Shown: positions 27,158-35,700 of the stretch, in pieces
Position numbering within the stretch: position 1 is the first letter of the stretch
How the letters are laid out: each line of letters opens with the position of its first letter
Origin: Roseateles aquatilis
Lineage (GTDB): Bacteria; Pseudomonadota; Gammaproteobacteria; Burkholderiales; Burkholderiaceae_C
DNA length: 64,000 nt
Direction: 5' to 3'
NCBI RefSeq assembly: GCF_002205645.1
Contig: NZ_NIOF01000011.1
Location: 62,001-126,000 of the forward strand
Position numbers and translations under genes: made by a program
Notes under the pieces: model-generated
The model's database searches: none
What the model was told of the DNA's origin: nothing
Seen by the model: the letters and a program-made list of their open reading frames with translations, nothing else

Positions 27158-28401
27158 AGCTCGTCCTGGATCCACCGGATCGCATCCGCGGCCGGCACGA
27201 CATCGGTCGCGCCGTCCATCATGCAGAACGCGGCCTGGAAGCGCCGATGCGGGCTCACCGCCGTGGGCGCGATCGGGCCGAGCTGCCGCGCCGTGGCCGC
27301 CAGGCCGTCCGCGAAACGCTGCAGCAGCTCGTCCAGCACGTCGGCGGTCGCCAGCGAGACCGACTGGTTGTCGCCCTCGTACAGCAGCAGGCCGGCGGCG
27401 GCGCAATGGGCGTACATGACCTGGTCCATGGCCTCGGTGGCGGCGACGATCTGCAGCATGGGGCCGTCGCCGTAGATCTCGATCGGCAGCTCGCTGCGGC
27501 GGACGACCTCGCGCATGCCCGCGGCCAGCGCCGCGCCGCAAGCGCTCAAGCGGCGATAGCCGTCGTTCCGGGTCATGTGGTCCAGCGTCGCCAGCGCGGC
27601 CACGATGGGCAGGGTGTCGAAGTAGGCGGTGTAGGTGAACTCCTTGGCCGCCGCCAGCACGTCGGCGCGGCCGACCAGGCAGGACAGGCGCTGGCCGTTG
27701 GCCAGTCCCTTGGCGAAGGTGTACAGGTCGGCATGCGCGCCGGCGGCCTTGGGGAAGTACGAGGCCGCCTCGCCGCGGTAGCCCTGCTTGACGTCGTCGC
27801 AGCACAGCAGCACGCCGTGCCGGCGCGTGATCGCCGTCAGGCGCTGCAGCGTCTCGGGCCGCAGGTGGACGTGGTCCGGCGACAGGATGACCAGCGCGAC
27901 CTCGCCGCGATGCTGCTCCAGCACTTGATCGAGCAGTTCCGGCACGAAGAAGAAATCGATCACGCCGGCCGGATTGGCCACCAGCAGCTCGCCGGAGCCG
28001 GCCCAATCGTGGCCCCAGCCGTGATAACCGGCGCTGACGACCAGGCGCCGGCCGGTGGCGGCGCGCGCGACCTGCACCGCGGCGCGGCAGGCCTCGGTGC
28101 CAGTGCTGAAGAAGGCCAGTCGGGCGCCCGGCAGGCCCAGGTCCGCGACGATGCGGTCGGCCAGTTCCTCGTGCCGGTCGCTCCAGCAGGTGGCGCTGGC
28201 GTGGCGGCCTTGCAGGTGGCGGATCATGGCCTCGTCCACCGCCGGGTGGTGATGGCCGAGCGTGACGCAGCCCTTGCCGTTCATCAAGTCGATGTACGAC
28301 TTGCCGTCCGAGAGCGTCACCTTGGCGCCCTCGGAACTGACGGCCCGCAAGCGGGGGCGGGCGGTGTAGATGCCGGTGACGATGTGAGTTGGCCTGTCCA
28401 T
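27154..28401 (-). CDS. Class III aminotransferase (glutamate-1-semialdehyde type; BtrB/NeoB role)
   Basis: This 415-residue fold-type I PLP enzyme has the class III features STGTEACRAAVQVARAATG (about 99-117), CDDVKQGYRG (about 201-210, PLP aspartate) and the PLP lysine K231 in FAKGLANGQ. GAGGAG lies 8 bp before the ATG at 28401. BtrB and NeoB, which install the 6'-amino group after GMC oxidase action, are class III enzymes, and this cluster has the matching oxidase on the other arm. The family is certain; the substrate is inferred from the whole gene set. Confidence 0.88.
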   Translation of the reverse strand: MDRPTHIVTGIYTARPRLRAVSSEGAKVTLSDGKSYIDLMNGKGCVTLGHHHPAVDEAMIRHLQGRHASATCWSDRHEELADRIVADLGLPGARLAFFSTGTEACRAAVQVARAATGRRLVVSAGYHGWGHDWAGSGELLVANPAGVIDFFFVPELLDQVLEQHRGEVALVILSPDHVHLRPETLQRLTAITRRHGVLLCCDDVKQGYRGEAASYFPKAAGAHADLYTFAKGLANGQRLSCLVGRADVLAAAKEFTYTAYFDTLPIVAALATLDHMTRNDGYRRLSACGAALAAGMREVVRRSELPIEIYGDGPMLQIVAATEAMDQVMYAHCAAAGLLLYEGDNQSVSLATADVLDELLQRFADGLAATARQLGPIAPTAVSPHRRFQAAFCMMDGATDVVPAADAIRWIQDEL

Positions 28402-28411
28402 GTGATGCTCC

Positions 28412-30694
28412 TCAGGGGGTTTCAAGTTCCGCGAGTTCGCCGGTCGCCGCGACCAGCGAGCGAAGGTCGTCCATGAAGCGCGCCCGGCCGCCCACGCCGA
28501 AGGCGCGTGTGCCGCGGAGCATGGCTTCGCCCAGCGTGGCCGCGGCCAGCGGCAGCGTGTCGCGCACCGCGGGCCATGCGAGGCCGCAACGCGCGGCCAG
28601 GCGGCGGCCGTCCGCCGCGCTCAGGCGCAGCGCCAGCAGGCAAGCCGCGACCTCCAGCTCGGGCCAGCTGATGCGGCCCCAGTTGGCTTCGAGCTGGAAG
28701 CGGTGGACGCGGGCCTGCGCGTCGATCTGCCAATGCCAGGCGCCGCACGCGTGCCGCAGCGAGGTCCGCAGGGCCAGTCCCGTCTCGCCGAGGCGCCGCA
28801 CCGGCCGGGCGAGGAAGGCGTGCAGCGCCTCGCCTGTCTCCGGGAGGCTCAGGCCCCGGTCCGCCAACTGGCGGGCGAAGGCGGGCCAACGGGTCTCGAT
28901 GCCGAGCGGGGCCTCGCCGGTCCGGAACATCGGCGGCGCGTCGGCGATGTCATCGCGCATGCCGCCGGTGCCGGCCATGCGGACCGCGGCCCTCGTGCCG
29001 CTCATGCCGTCTGCGCCGCTCATGCGGCCCGGGTGGCTCGCGCCGTGCTCGCCGGATGGTGTCTCCGCGATGGCGTCGCGCATCAGCGCCGACAGCAGGT
29101 CGGCGCACTGGTCCAGCAAGGCCGCGCGCGTGGCGCCGTCGCAGGTGCGCAGGCGCTCGGCCAGCGGCGTGGTCGGGCCGATGTCCGCCGTGACGCCGTA
29201 GCCGTCGATGAACCACGCGCGTCGTCCGGGTTGCAGGGCCTGGACGCGCTGGAACTCCGCCTCGCCGAAGACGCCCTCGCCGATGAAGCGCAGGTGCAGC
29301 AGCGGACGACGGTCCGCGGCGGCGATGGCCAGCGGGGTCTTGCGCGGATTCACGAGCGGCCGTCGGCCGGTCAGCACCACCGGGTGGTTCCAGGGCAGCC
29401 AGGGCCGGGCGTCGCCGTAACGCACCTCGTCGCGCGGGCAGTGCCAGCGCGGCGCGGCGTCTGACGGCAGACGGGCCAGGCCCGGCAGCCGCGACAGGCG
29501 CTCCAGCAGACGGCCATGGTCTGGCGGCATCAGGCACTCCCACAGCCGCCGCGTGCCGCCGCCGATCCAGGCCGGCGCCGCGTGCGCCAGCCGTCGTTGC
29601 CCGGCCTCGTCGCGCCAGAGCTTGCCGACACTCGCGAACCACAACTCGCGGTCCGGCGCGCGCAGCCCGGCCGCGACGCGAGCCATCGTCGCGCCGGTGT
29701 CGGGCTGGTCGTCCAACACCACGACGACCGGGCGCGGCTGGCCGTGCAGCCAGGCGTCCGCGTCGGGCATGCCCGGCATGCAGGTCAGTCCGGTCGCTGG
29801 GGTCGTTTCGATCGCTCCGGTCGCGCCGAACCTGTCGGGCGCACGGAGCGCATCGGGTGCCGAGGACTCGTTCTCCGACAGGGTCGGCCACGGACGCACG
29901 CTGCACCAGCGCGACCGGCTCACGCCGAGGTCGTCGAGCGCCGCCCGCCACAGCGGCGCGAAATAGGCGCCGCCCGACCGCACCGCCACCAGGAGCACCG
30001 GCCGGTCCGCGCCGATCGCTTCGACCAGCCGCGCGGCGTCGGCCGCGATCAGGTCGAGGTCGGCGATGTCGTAGCCGCAGCATTCCGGCATCGGGGCGGA
30101 GATGGCTTTCTCCACGCGCGCGGCCTGCGCCGCGTCGGTGATGTGCAGCGTGAGCGTCGCCGGCCAGGGCGACGTGGCCGCGACGCCGGCCATGGCCGCG
30201 GTCGTGGCACCGACGGGCCGGGCATCAGTACCTGGGCCTTTGCCCGCGTCGGCACCAGCACCAGCGCCAGACCGCGTCGCCAGGGGGGGCGGCGCCTGTC
30301 GCGCGCCGTGCAGCAGCAGGCGCGCGGCCTCGTCCGCTTCGTGTTCGGCGCGGCGCAGCAGCGGCGTCACGACGTCCACCGGCGCCGCCGCGCTGTCGAG
30401 CAGATCCGCCCAGCATTGCACCGCCGCGCACGCGGCGAGGTATCGCGCCCTGGCATCCGACGGGCGCGCGACAGCCTGCAACCGACCCAGCACGCGCGGC
30501 GGATGAATCAGGACCACGCCAACGCCAACGCCAACGGCCGTGGACGTGGACGTGGACGTGGACGTGGACGTGGACGCGGGCATCGGCGCGGATGCGGCCG
30601 CCCCGGAGACCAGGGCGGCCGGCGCGGGCGGGGTCGGCGGGACGGCGGCGGGCGCGGGCTCGGACACGGGACGGATGACGGCGAGGTCGCTCAT
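28412..30694 (-). CDS. Phosphoribosyltransferase-like protein with extra C-terminal domain (BtrL/NeoL role)
   Basis: This 760-residue protein has a variable low-complexity start, including an ST dipeptide run at residues 41-52 and a GV run just after it. Next comes a helical region and a phosphoribosyltransferase-type fold with LLVAVRSGGAYFAPLW at about 234-249 and the PRPP-binding loop VVVVLDDQPDTGATM at about 323-337. A further domain starts near residue 465, with a GEGVFG glycine loop at 472-477, and runs to the C-terminus. It may be kinase-like, but I cannot place it. BtrL and NeoL ribosylate neamine using PRPP. A PRPP loop in this cluster suggests the same chemistry. Confidence 0.7.
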   Translation of the reverse strand: MSDLAVIRPVSEPAPAAVPPTPPAPAALVSGAAASAPMPASTSTSTSTSTSTAVGVGVGVVLIHPPRVLGRLQAVARPSDARARYLAACAAVQCWADLLDSAAAPVDVVTPLLRRAEHEADEAARLLLHGARQAPPPLATRSGAGAGADAGKGPGTDARPVGATTAAMAGVAATSPWPATLTLHITDAAQAARVEKAISAPMPECCGYDIADLDLIAADAARLVEAIGADRPVLLVAVRSGGAYFAPLWRAALDDLGVSRSRWCSVRPWPTLSENESSAPDALRAPDRFGATGAIETTPATGLTCMPGMPDADAWLHGQPRPVVVVLDDQPDTGATMARVAAGLRAPDRELWFASVGKLWRDEAGQRRLAHAAPAWIGGGTRRLWECLMPPDHGRLLERLSRLPGLARLPSDAAPRWHCPRDEVRYGDARPWLPWNHPVVLTGRRPLVNPRKTPLAIAAADRRPLLHLRFIGEGVFGEAEFQRVQALQPGRRAWFIDGYGVTADIGPTTPLAERLRTCDGATRAALLDQCADLLSALMRDAIAETPSGEHGASHPGRMSGADGMSGTRAAVRMAGTGGMRDDIADAPPMFRTGEAPLGIETRWPAFARQLADRGLSLPETGEALHAFLARPVRRLGETGLALRTSLRHACGAWHWQIDAQARVHRFQLEANWGRISWPELEVAACLLALRLSAADGRRLAARCGLAWPAVRDTLPLAAATLGEAMLRGTRAFGVGGRARFMDDLRSLVAATGELAELETP
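30516..30575. repeat. In-frame hexanucleotide repeats inside the PRTase-like gene
   Basis: Six exact GTGGAC units occupy 30540-30575 and about three ACGCCA units occupy 30516-30535. On the coding strand they give the Ser-Thr and Gly-Val dipeptide runs of the N-terminal region. Copy-number change would not shift the frame. Confidence 0.9.
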
Positions 30695-30707
30695 GGTCGC
30701 GCGCGGA

Positions 30708-31577
30708 TCACAGGTCCATCGAGGGGCGCCGGTTGTTGAACTCCTGATGCGACAGGCAGGTGCCGCAGGGGAAGTTGTCGTACTCCAGCTCGTCGTGCAG
30801 GCCCTTCACCGTGTAGCCGGGCGGCGGCGCGTAGCAGTCGCACTTGACCATCTCGATGTGGTCGTCCGAGACGTAGTAGTTGAAGCCGTTGACGATCTGG
30901 TCGCAGACGAAGTCGCCGCGGCGTCCGTGCTTGACGATGTGGTCCCAGCGGTCGAAGTACTCCTTGCGCTCCAGGAACGGCGCCTTGCGCAACTGCGCGT
31001 AGTCCAGGTGCACCTCCAGCGGCCGTCCGCCCAGCGCCAGCAGCGGCAGCAGGTGCAGCCGGCCCTTGAAGGACAGACGCTCGAGCGCCTCGATGAAGCC
31101 GTTCATCTCCTCGACCGACTGGCCGTGATAGACGCATTGCAGGTCGGCCGAGAGGCGCGCGGCGTGCTCCAGGATCACGTCGATCTGCGCCTGCTTGAGC
31201 CCGCGCTTGCTGTTCATCGCGGCGGTGTGCCCGTCCACCGAGATCACCCACCGCAGGCCGTCGCGCAGGCATTGCGGCAGCCGCGTGCCGTTGGTCAGCA
31301 CCTCGATGCGGTAGCCGTCGCGCACCGCCCGCTCGGCCAGGTAGTCGATGATGGGCGGGTAGAGCGAGATCTCGCCGTCGGCCTCGACGCGCAGCAGCGT
31401 GTCGGCGGGCCGGAAGCGGTCGATGATGCGACCCACCGAGGCGATGGTTTTCTCGACGTCGATGCGCGCCTTCTTCACCTCGCAGTAGGTGCAGCGCAGG
31501 TTGCAGGGCGCCTTGATGACGATGTTCCGGTAGCGCCGGATCGGTCGGGGCTTCGAGGCCCAGAACGGCACGATCAC
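30708..31577 (-). CDS. Radical SAM protein; candidate 2-deoxy-scyllo-inosamine dehydrogenase (BtrN role)
   Basis: This 289-residue enzyme has the radical SAM cluster motif at C25, C29 and C32 (CNLRCTYC) followed by a TIM-barrel-like core. C-terminal cysteines at 225, 246, 248, 271 and 274 could hold an auxiliary iron-sulfur cluster (SPASM/twitch type). BtrN is a radical SAM dehydrogenase with an auxiliary cluster that oxidises 2-deoxy-scyllo-inosamine. It is encoded beside a DOI-synthase-like gene, as here. Overall sequence is not closely like BtrN as I recall it, so the reaction is a prediction. The GTG start overlaps the cyclase stop codon (GTGA). Confidence 0.82.
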   Translation of the reverse strand: MIVPFWASKPRPIRRYRNIVIKAPCNLRCTYCEVKKARIDVEKTIASVGRIIDRFRPADTLLRVEADGEISLYPPIIDYLAERAVRDGYRIEVLTNGTRLPQCLRDGLRWVISVDGHTAAMNSKRGLKQAQIDVILEHAARLSADLQCVYHGQSVEEMNGFIEALERLSFKGRLHLLPLLALGGRPLEVHLDYAQLRKAPFLERKEYFDRWDHIVKHGRRGDFVCDQIVNGFNYYVSDDHIEMVKCDCYAPPPGYTVKGLHDELEYDNFPCGTCLSHQEFNNRRPSMDL

Positions 31578-32728
31578 AGATGACACAGCTTGGCCTCCTC
31601 TTTCGGATGGGCGACGTCGCGGACCAGGCAGTCCTCGATGCAGGACCGCACCAGCGCGGCGTCGACGAGCGTCAGCGGCTGCTCCGACGGCCCGCCGGGC
31701 ACACCCGGGGCGTCGAGCAGGATCATGGCGACCTGGTCCGGCCGGGCCGCCACGTAGCCGCGTTTGTTGTCCATGCGCAGCAGCGCCATGACGGCGTCCA
31801 CGGTGACGCCGTCGGGCATGCGCGCGACCGCGCCGTTGCGGTCCAGCAGGCGGTGATGCAGCGCGCGTCCGGCCGCGTTGAGCCGGCCCAGGCGGAAGGA
31901 CACCTCGGCCGCCACCAGCATGCCCAGGCCCACCGCCTCGCCATGCGGCACCCGGCCCGCGGCGGCCAGCTCGATGGCGTGCCCGACGGTGTGGCCGTAC
32001 TCGAAGACGACCGCCTGGCGGCGCTCGAGCCGGTCGGAGGCCATGATCTTCTGCTTGGCCAGCAGGCCGGCCTCGACGATCAGCGCGAAGTCCGCGTCCG
32101 AGTAGCTGGCCGAGGGGCTCAGGGCTTCCTCCAGCAGCGTCAGGTTCTCGGTCGCCACGGTCAGCGCGTTCTTGATGATCTCGGCCATGCCCGATCGCAC
32201 CTGCGCGGCGGGCAGCGTCTGCAGATGGCACAAGTCGATCAGCACCGCGGTCGGCGCGTGGAAGCAGCCCAGCAGGTTCTTGCCCTGCGGCAGGTTGACC
32301 GCCTGCTTGAGCGAGGCGACGGAGTCCGCCGCCGCGATCAGCGTGGTGGGCACATGGACCAGCCGGATGCCGCGGAACAGCAGCGCCGCGATCAGCCCGG
32401 CCAGATTGCCGACCACGCCGCCGCCCACCGCCACGATCACGCTGCGCCTGTCGATGCCGGCGCGCACCATGTCCTGCGCCAGGCCCTCGACGCTGGCCAG
32501 GGACTTGGCGGACTCGCCGTCCCGCACCGTCCACAGCCGCGCCGTGGCATCGGCGGACAGGCGCTCGAACAGCGTCCTCGCGTGCAGCCGGCCGACCGTC
32601 TCGTCGGTGACGATGTGCAGGCTCGACGCCTTCAGCTCCCCGATCCGGGAGGCGATGTCGTCCAGGCAGCGCGCACCGATCCAGACCGGATAGGTGTCGC
32701 CCTCGAATTGGAGTTGCAGTTTGCGCAC
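31574..32728 (-). CDS. Sugar phosphate cyclase, 2-deoxy-scyllo-inosose synthase type (BtrC-like)
   Basis: This 384-residue protein belongs to the dehydroquinate-synthase-like cyclases. NAD-binding GGGVVGN lies at 102-108. Likely zinc ligands are E183, H246 and H262. Dehydroquinate synthases carry a VGGKTG-type loop; here the loop is DSVASLKQAVN at 135-145, the form I know from 2-deoxy-scyllo-inosose synthases, with the lysine at 141. The helix reads FEYGHTVGHA with E243, where dehydroquinate synthases have Asn. So the likely reaction is glucose-6-phosphate to 2-deoxy-scyllo-inosose, the first step to 2-deoxystreptamine. It is flanked by radical SAM and dikinase-like genes, not by aroK as housekeeping aroB usually is. 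Confidence 0.9.
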   Translation of the reverse strand: MRKLQLQFEGDTYPVWIGARCLDDIASRIGELKASSLHIVTDETVGRLHARTLFERLSADATARLWTVRDGESAKSLASVEGLAQDMVRAGIDRRSVIVAVGGGVVGNLAGLIAALLFRGIRLVHVPTTLIAAADSVASLKQAVNLPQGKNLLGCFHAPTAVLIDLCHLQTLPAAQVRSGMAEIIKNALTVATENLTLLEEALSPSASYSDADFALIVEAGLLAKQKIMASDRLERRQAVVFEYGHTVGHAIELAAAGRVPHGEAVGLGMLVAAEVSFRLGRLNAAGRALHHRLLDRNGAVARMPDGVTVDAVMALLRMDNKRGYVAARPDQVAMILLDAPGVPGGPSEQPLTLVDAALVRSCIEDCLVRDVAHPKEEAKLCHL

Positions 32729-32745
32729 GGGTGTCGTCCTCCCTG

Positions 32746-35700
32746 TCAGATGTCGCCGTCGTCGTCGTGCTCGTCTTGCTCGTGATCGCCATCGCGGTCA
32801 CCCGCCGCGCCGGCCAGGGCCGTCCAGTCCACGCCTCGCGCCAGCGTGAACCGGAGCCGGGGGCCAAGCGTCGCCAGACGCGCGTCGAGGGCGGCGTCGG
32901 CGTCCGGCGTCAGGCCCAGCGGCACGCTCTCCAGGTCGCGCAGCAGGCCGTCGAGCCGGGCGGGCGCGAGGCGATCGGCCGCGTGGGCCAGCACGAAATG
33001 CTTGGCGCGCCGCCAGCGCGCGCCGGTATCGGCGAGCAGCCCGGCCAGCGCCTCGGGGCCCCAGGCCGCCAGCGCGATCTCCGGCGCGTGGCGCACGATC
33101 AGGCCCGGCAGGCCGGACAACGCCGGGCCTTGCGCCGTCGCGACGCGCCGGAGTTCGTCGCGCAGGTCGGCGCGGCAGAACAGGCAGGCGGCCAGCAGCT
33201 CGTGGCCGACATGAGGTGCCGCGGCGCTCGCATCGGCGGCGACCGCGTCATCACGCGGCCCGGGGGCTCCTCGCGCAGTCGAGGTCTCCGGCGTGCCGGG
33301 CGCCGCCAGGGTCTCCAGCGCCGCCAGCGCTTCATGCGGCCACATCGCGCTCAGCGCGAGGCAGGCTTGCCGCAGGTGCTCGTAGCGATGGCGCCAGCGC
33401 TCGGTGTCGTCGAGCCGGTCGAGTGAGCGCGCGAGGCCGTCGATCAGCGCCAGGCCGCGCGCGGCGCCGCCACGCAGGCAGCGCCGGAAGATGCCGCGCA
33501 CGACGCCGCTCTGCGCGATCGCGCTGACGGTGGACGACAGCGGCAGCGCGTGCAGCGCGACGTACTGCGCCGCGTCCTCCAGCACCGCGCGGTAGTGCAC
33601 CAGGTGCTCGAAGATCGCCGGCCATCCCGGCTGGTCCAGGCGCTGGGCGAGTCCGTCGACGGCGTCGTTGTCGACATACGAGAAGTCGTAGGAGGCATCG
33701 AACAGCAGCCGCGTCGCCGCCACGAACCGATGCAGCGCCTCGATGCGCCAGCCGCCGCCGTCCTCGGCGGCGTCCGCGAGGCCCCCGGCCCGCGCGTCGG
33801 CGTTGTCGGCGCGCAGCCGGATGAACAGCGTCCAGGTGCCCAGCACGCGCTCGCGACGGATCGTCAGCGTCGGGAACATCCAGTCGCGCAGACGCGCCAG
33901 GATGACCTCATAGGCGAGGATGCGCGCGATCTCGTCGCCGGGGCAGTCGGGCGGCTCCGTCCACTCGACCGTGATCTGGCGCGGCGCGAAGACGTAACTC
34001 GCCTTGTGCGTGCCCATCGGGATCTGGATCTCGAGCAGCTCGCGCTCGAAGCGCAGCACCTTCGTCGAGCGGCTGCTGAAGGTGGCGCAGAACTGCTCCA
34101 GCGCGCGCACGCGGCGCGGCAGCCGGGCCGTGTCCATGCGCAGTCCCGCGAGCGACCACTGGTGCAGCAGGTTGTGCAGGACGTGCGGGTTCTCGTAGCG
34201 CTCGGCCGCTTCGACCGCGGTGCCGTCTTCGGCGGGATCGTCCTGGTCCTCGTCGTTGTGTTCCTCGGCTGCTACTTGAGGCGCCGCGATGACCTCGAAC
34301 TCGACGCGCCAGTTGCGATCCTCGATCTCGAAGGACTCGGGCACCGGCTCGGCGCTCCACTGGGCCAACCACTCACGGAAGCGGTCCAGCACGAGCCGGT
34401 CGCGATCGTTGTCCGCGATCGGTTGGAGGAAGTCGATCCAGTGCCGCATCACCGCGAGGTAGCGTCGGTAGGCCGCGTCGTCGTGCCGCTCGGCGGCCTC
34501 TTCGATGGCGAGCCCCAGGATCGCCTTCAGCGAGGCGTCGAAGGTCTCGATCAACGTGCCGCGCAACTGCTCGACCAGATGTGCCAGCCCGAGCCCGTCG
34601 AGCGTCTCGCGCAACTCGCCCCAGGTGCTGGCGAGCGCCTGCGCGAGCGCGTCGGTGTCGCCGCCGCCGGCCACGCCGCGGAACGCCGCCACGGCATCGT
34701 GGAAGGCGCCCACCGCCGCCAGCGACGCGGGATCGCGCTGGACGCTCGTCGCCAGTTCGGCCACGGCGTCAAGAGGCAGCCGCAGCGCGCGCACCGCGTC
34801 GAAATGGGCCGCGGTCAAGCCCGCGTCGAAGGCCGCGGCGAGCACGCGCACGAGCGCGACGGCCTCCTCCGGATCGTGCATCGGCAGCCGGCGGTTCTCC
34901 GACTCGACCAGGGTCGCCAGACCCAGCACCAGCGCGGCGGTGTCGTGATCGCGTTCGCTGGCGCGGGCGGCGGCGGTCAGCAGCAAGCCCTGCGCCACGT
35001 CGTGGGGCAGCCATGCCGCCGCGGTACGCCAATCCAGCAGCGCCAGCGGCAGGCGCAGGTCGCGATGGCGGGCGAGCTCGCGGAGCGCGTCCGTGGCGTG
35101 GCTCGACAGGTGCAGGGATGCGCCCCTCGTTGCATCGTTCGACAGGATGGACGCGATGTCCTTGTCACCGCTCGCCAGTTGGGCCGCGCGGACATAGGAC
35201 GCCGCGTAGCGCGTCAGCGCATCGGGCGCGCCGCCCGTGTCGTTCGCACCGCCGGCACCGCTCGCGCGGGCCCGGCGCAGACGCCGCGCGAGCAGCGCCG
35301 GCGACTCGACCGCGCCGTCCGCGTCCTCGAGCCACAGGTCGCGCGCGGGCTGCGTGCTGCGGGCCAGCAACCGGGCGCCGATGTCGGCGGCCACGGGCAG
35401 GGCCTGCAACTGGCGCAGGGTTTCGGCGCCCGTAGACGTCAGCGCACCGTCGGGCGACAGCGCCGCGGGCGGAAACAGCAGCGCGCAGTCATCGGGCAGC
35501 ACGAGCTCGCGCCGGGCCTCGGTGGCGACGGCGCGCGCCATCGACGCGTCGCCGAGGAAACAGACGCCGCCGTCGAAGGCCACGACCTCCGTGCCGGCGG
35601 GGATGCGCGCGGTGGCCGTGCGGACGCAGGTCACGCGCTCCTGGCGGAACATCAACCCGGCGTGCTCCTCGGCATTGCCCTCGTCGACCAGCACCAGGGC

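Noticed and set aside
31574-32728. Housekeeping 3-dehydroquinate synthase (aroB)
   Set aside because: The VGGKTG loop and the Asn before the GHT motif of AroB are replaced by the forms found in 2-deoxy-scyllo-inosose synthases, and the gene is embedded among aminotransferase, radical SAM and glycosyltransferase genes.
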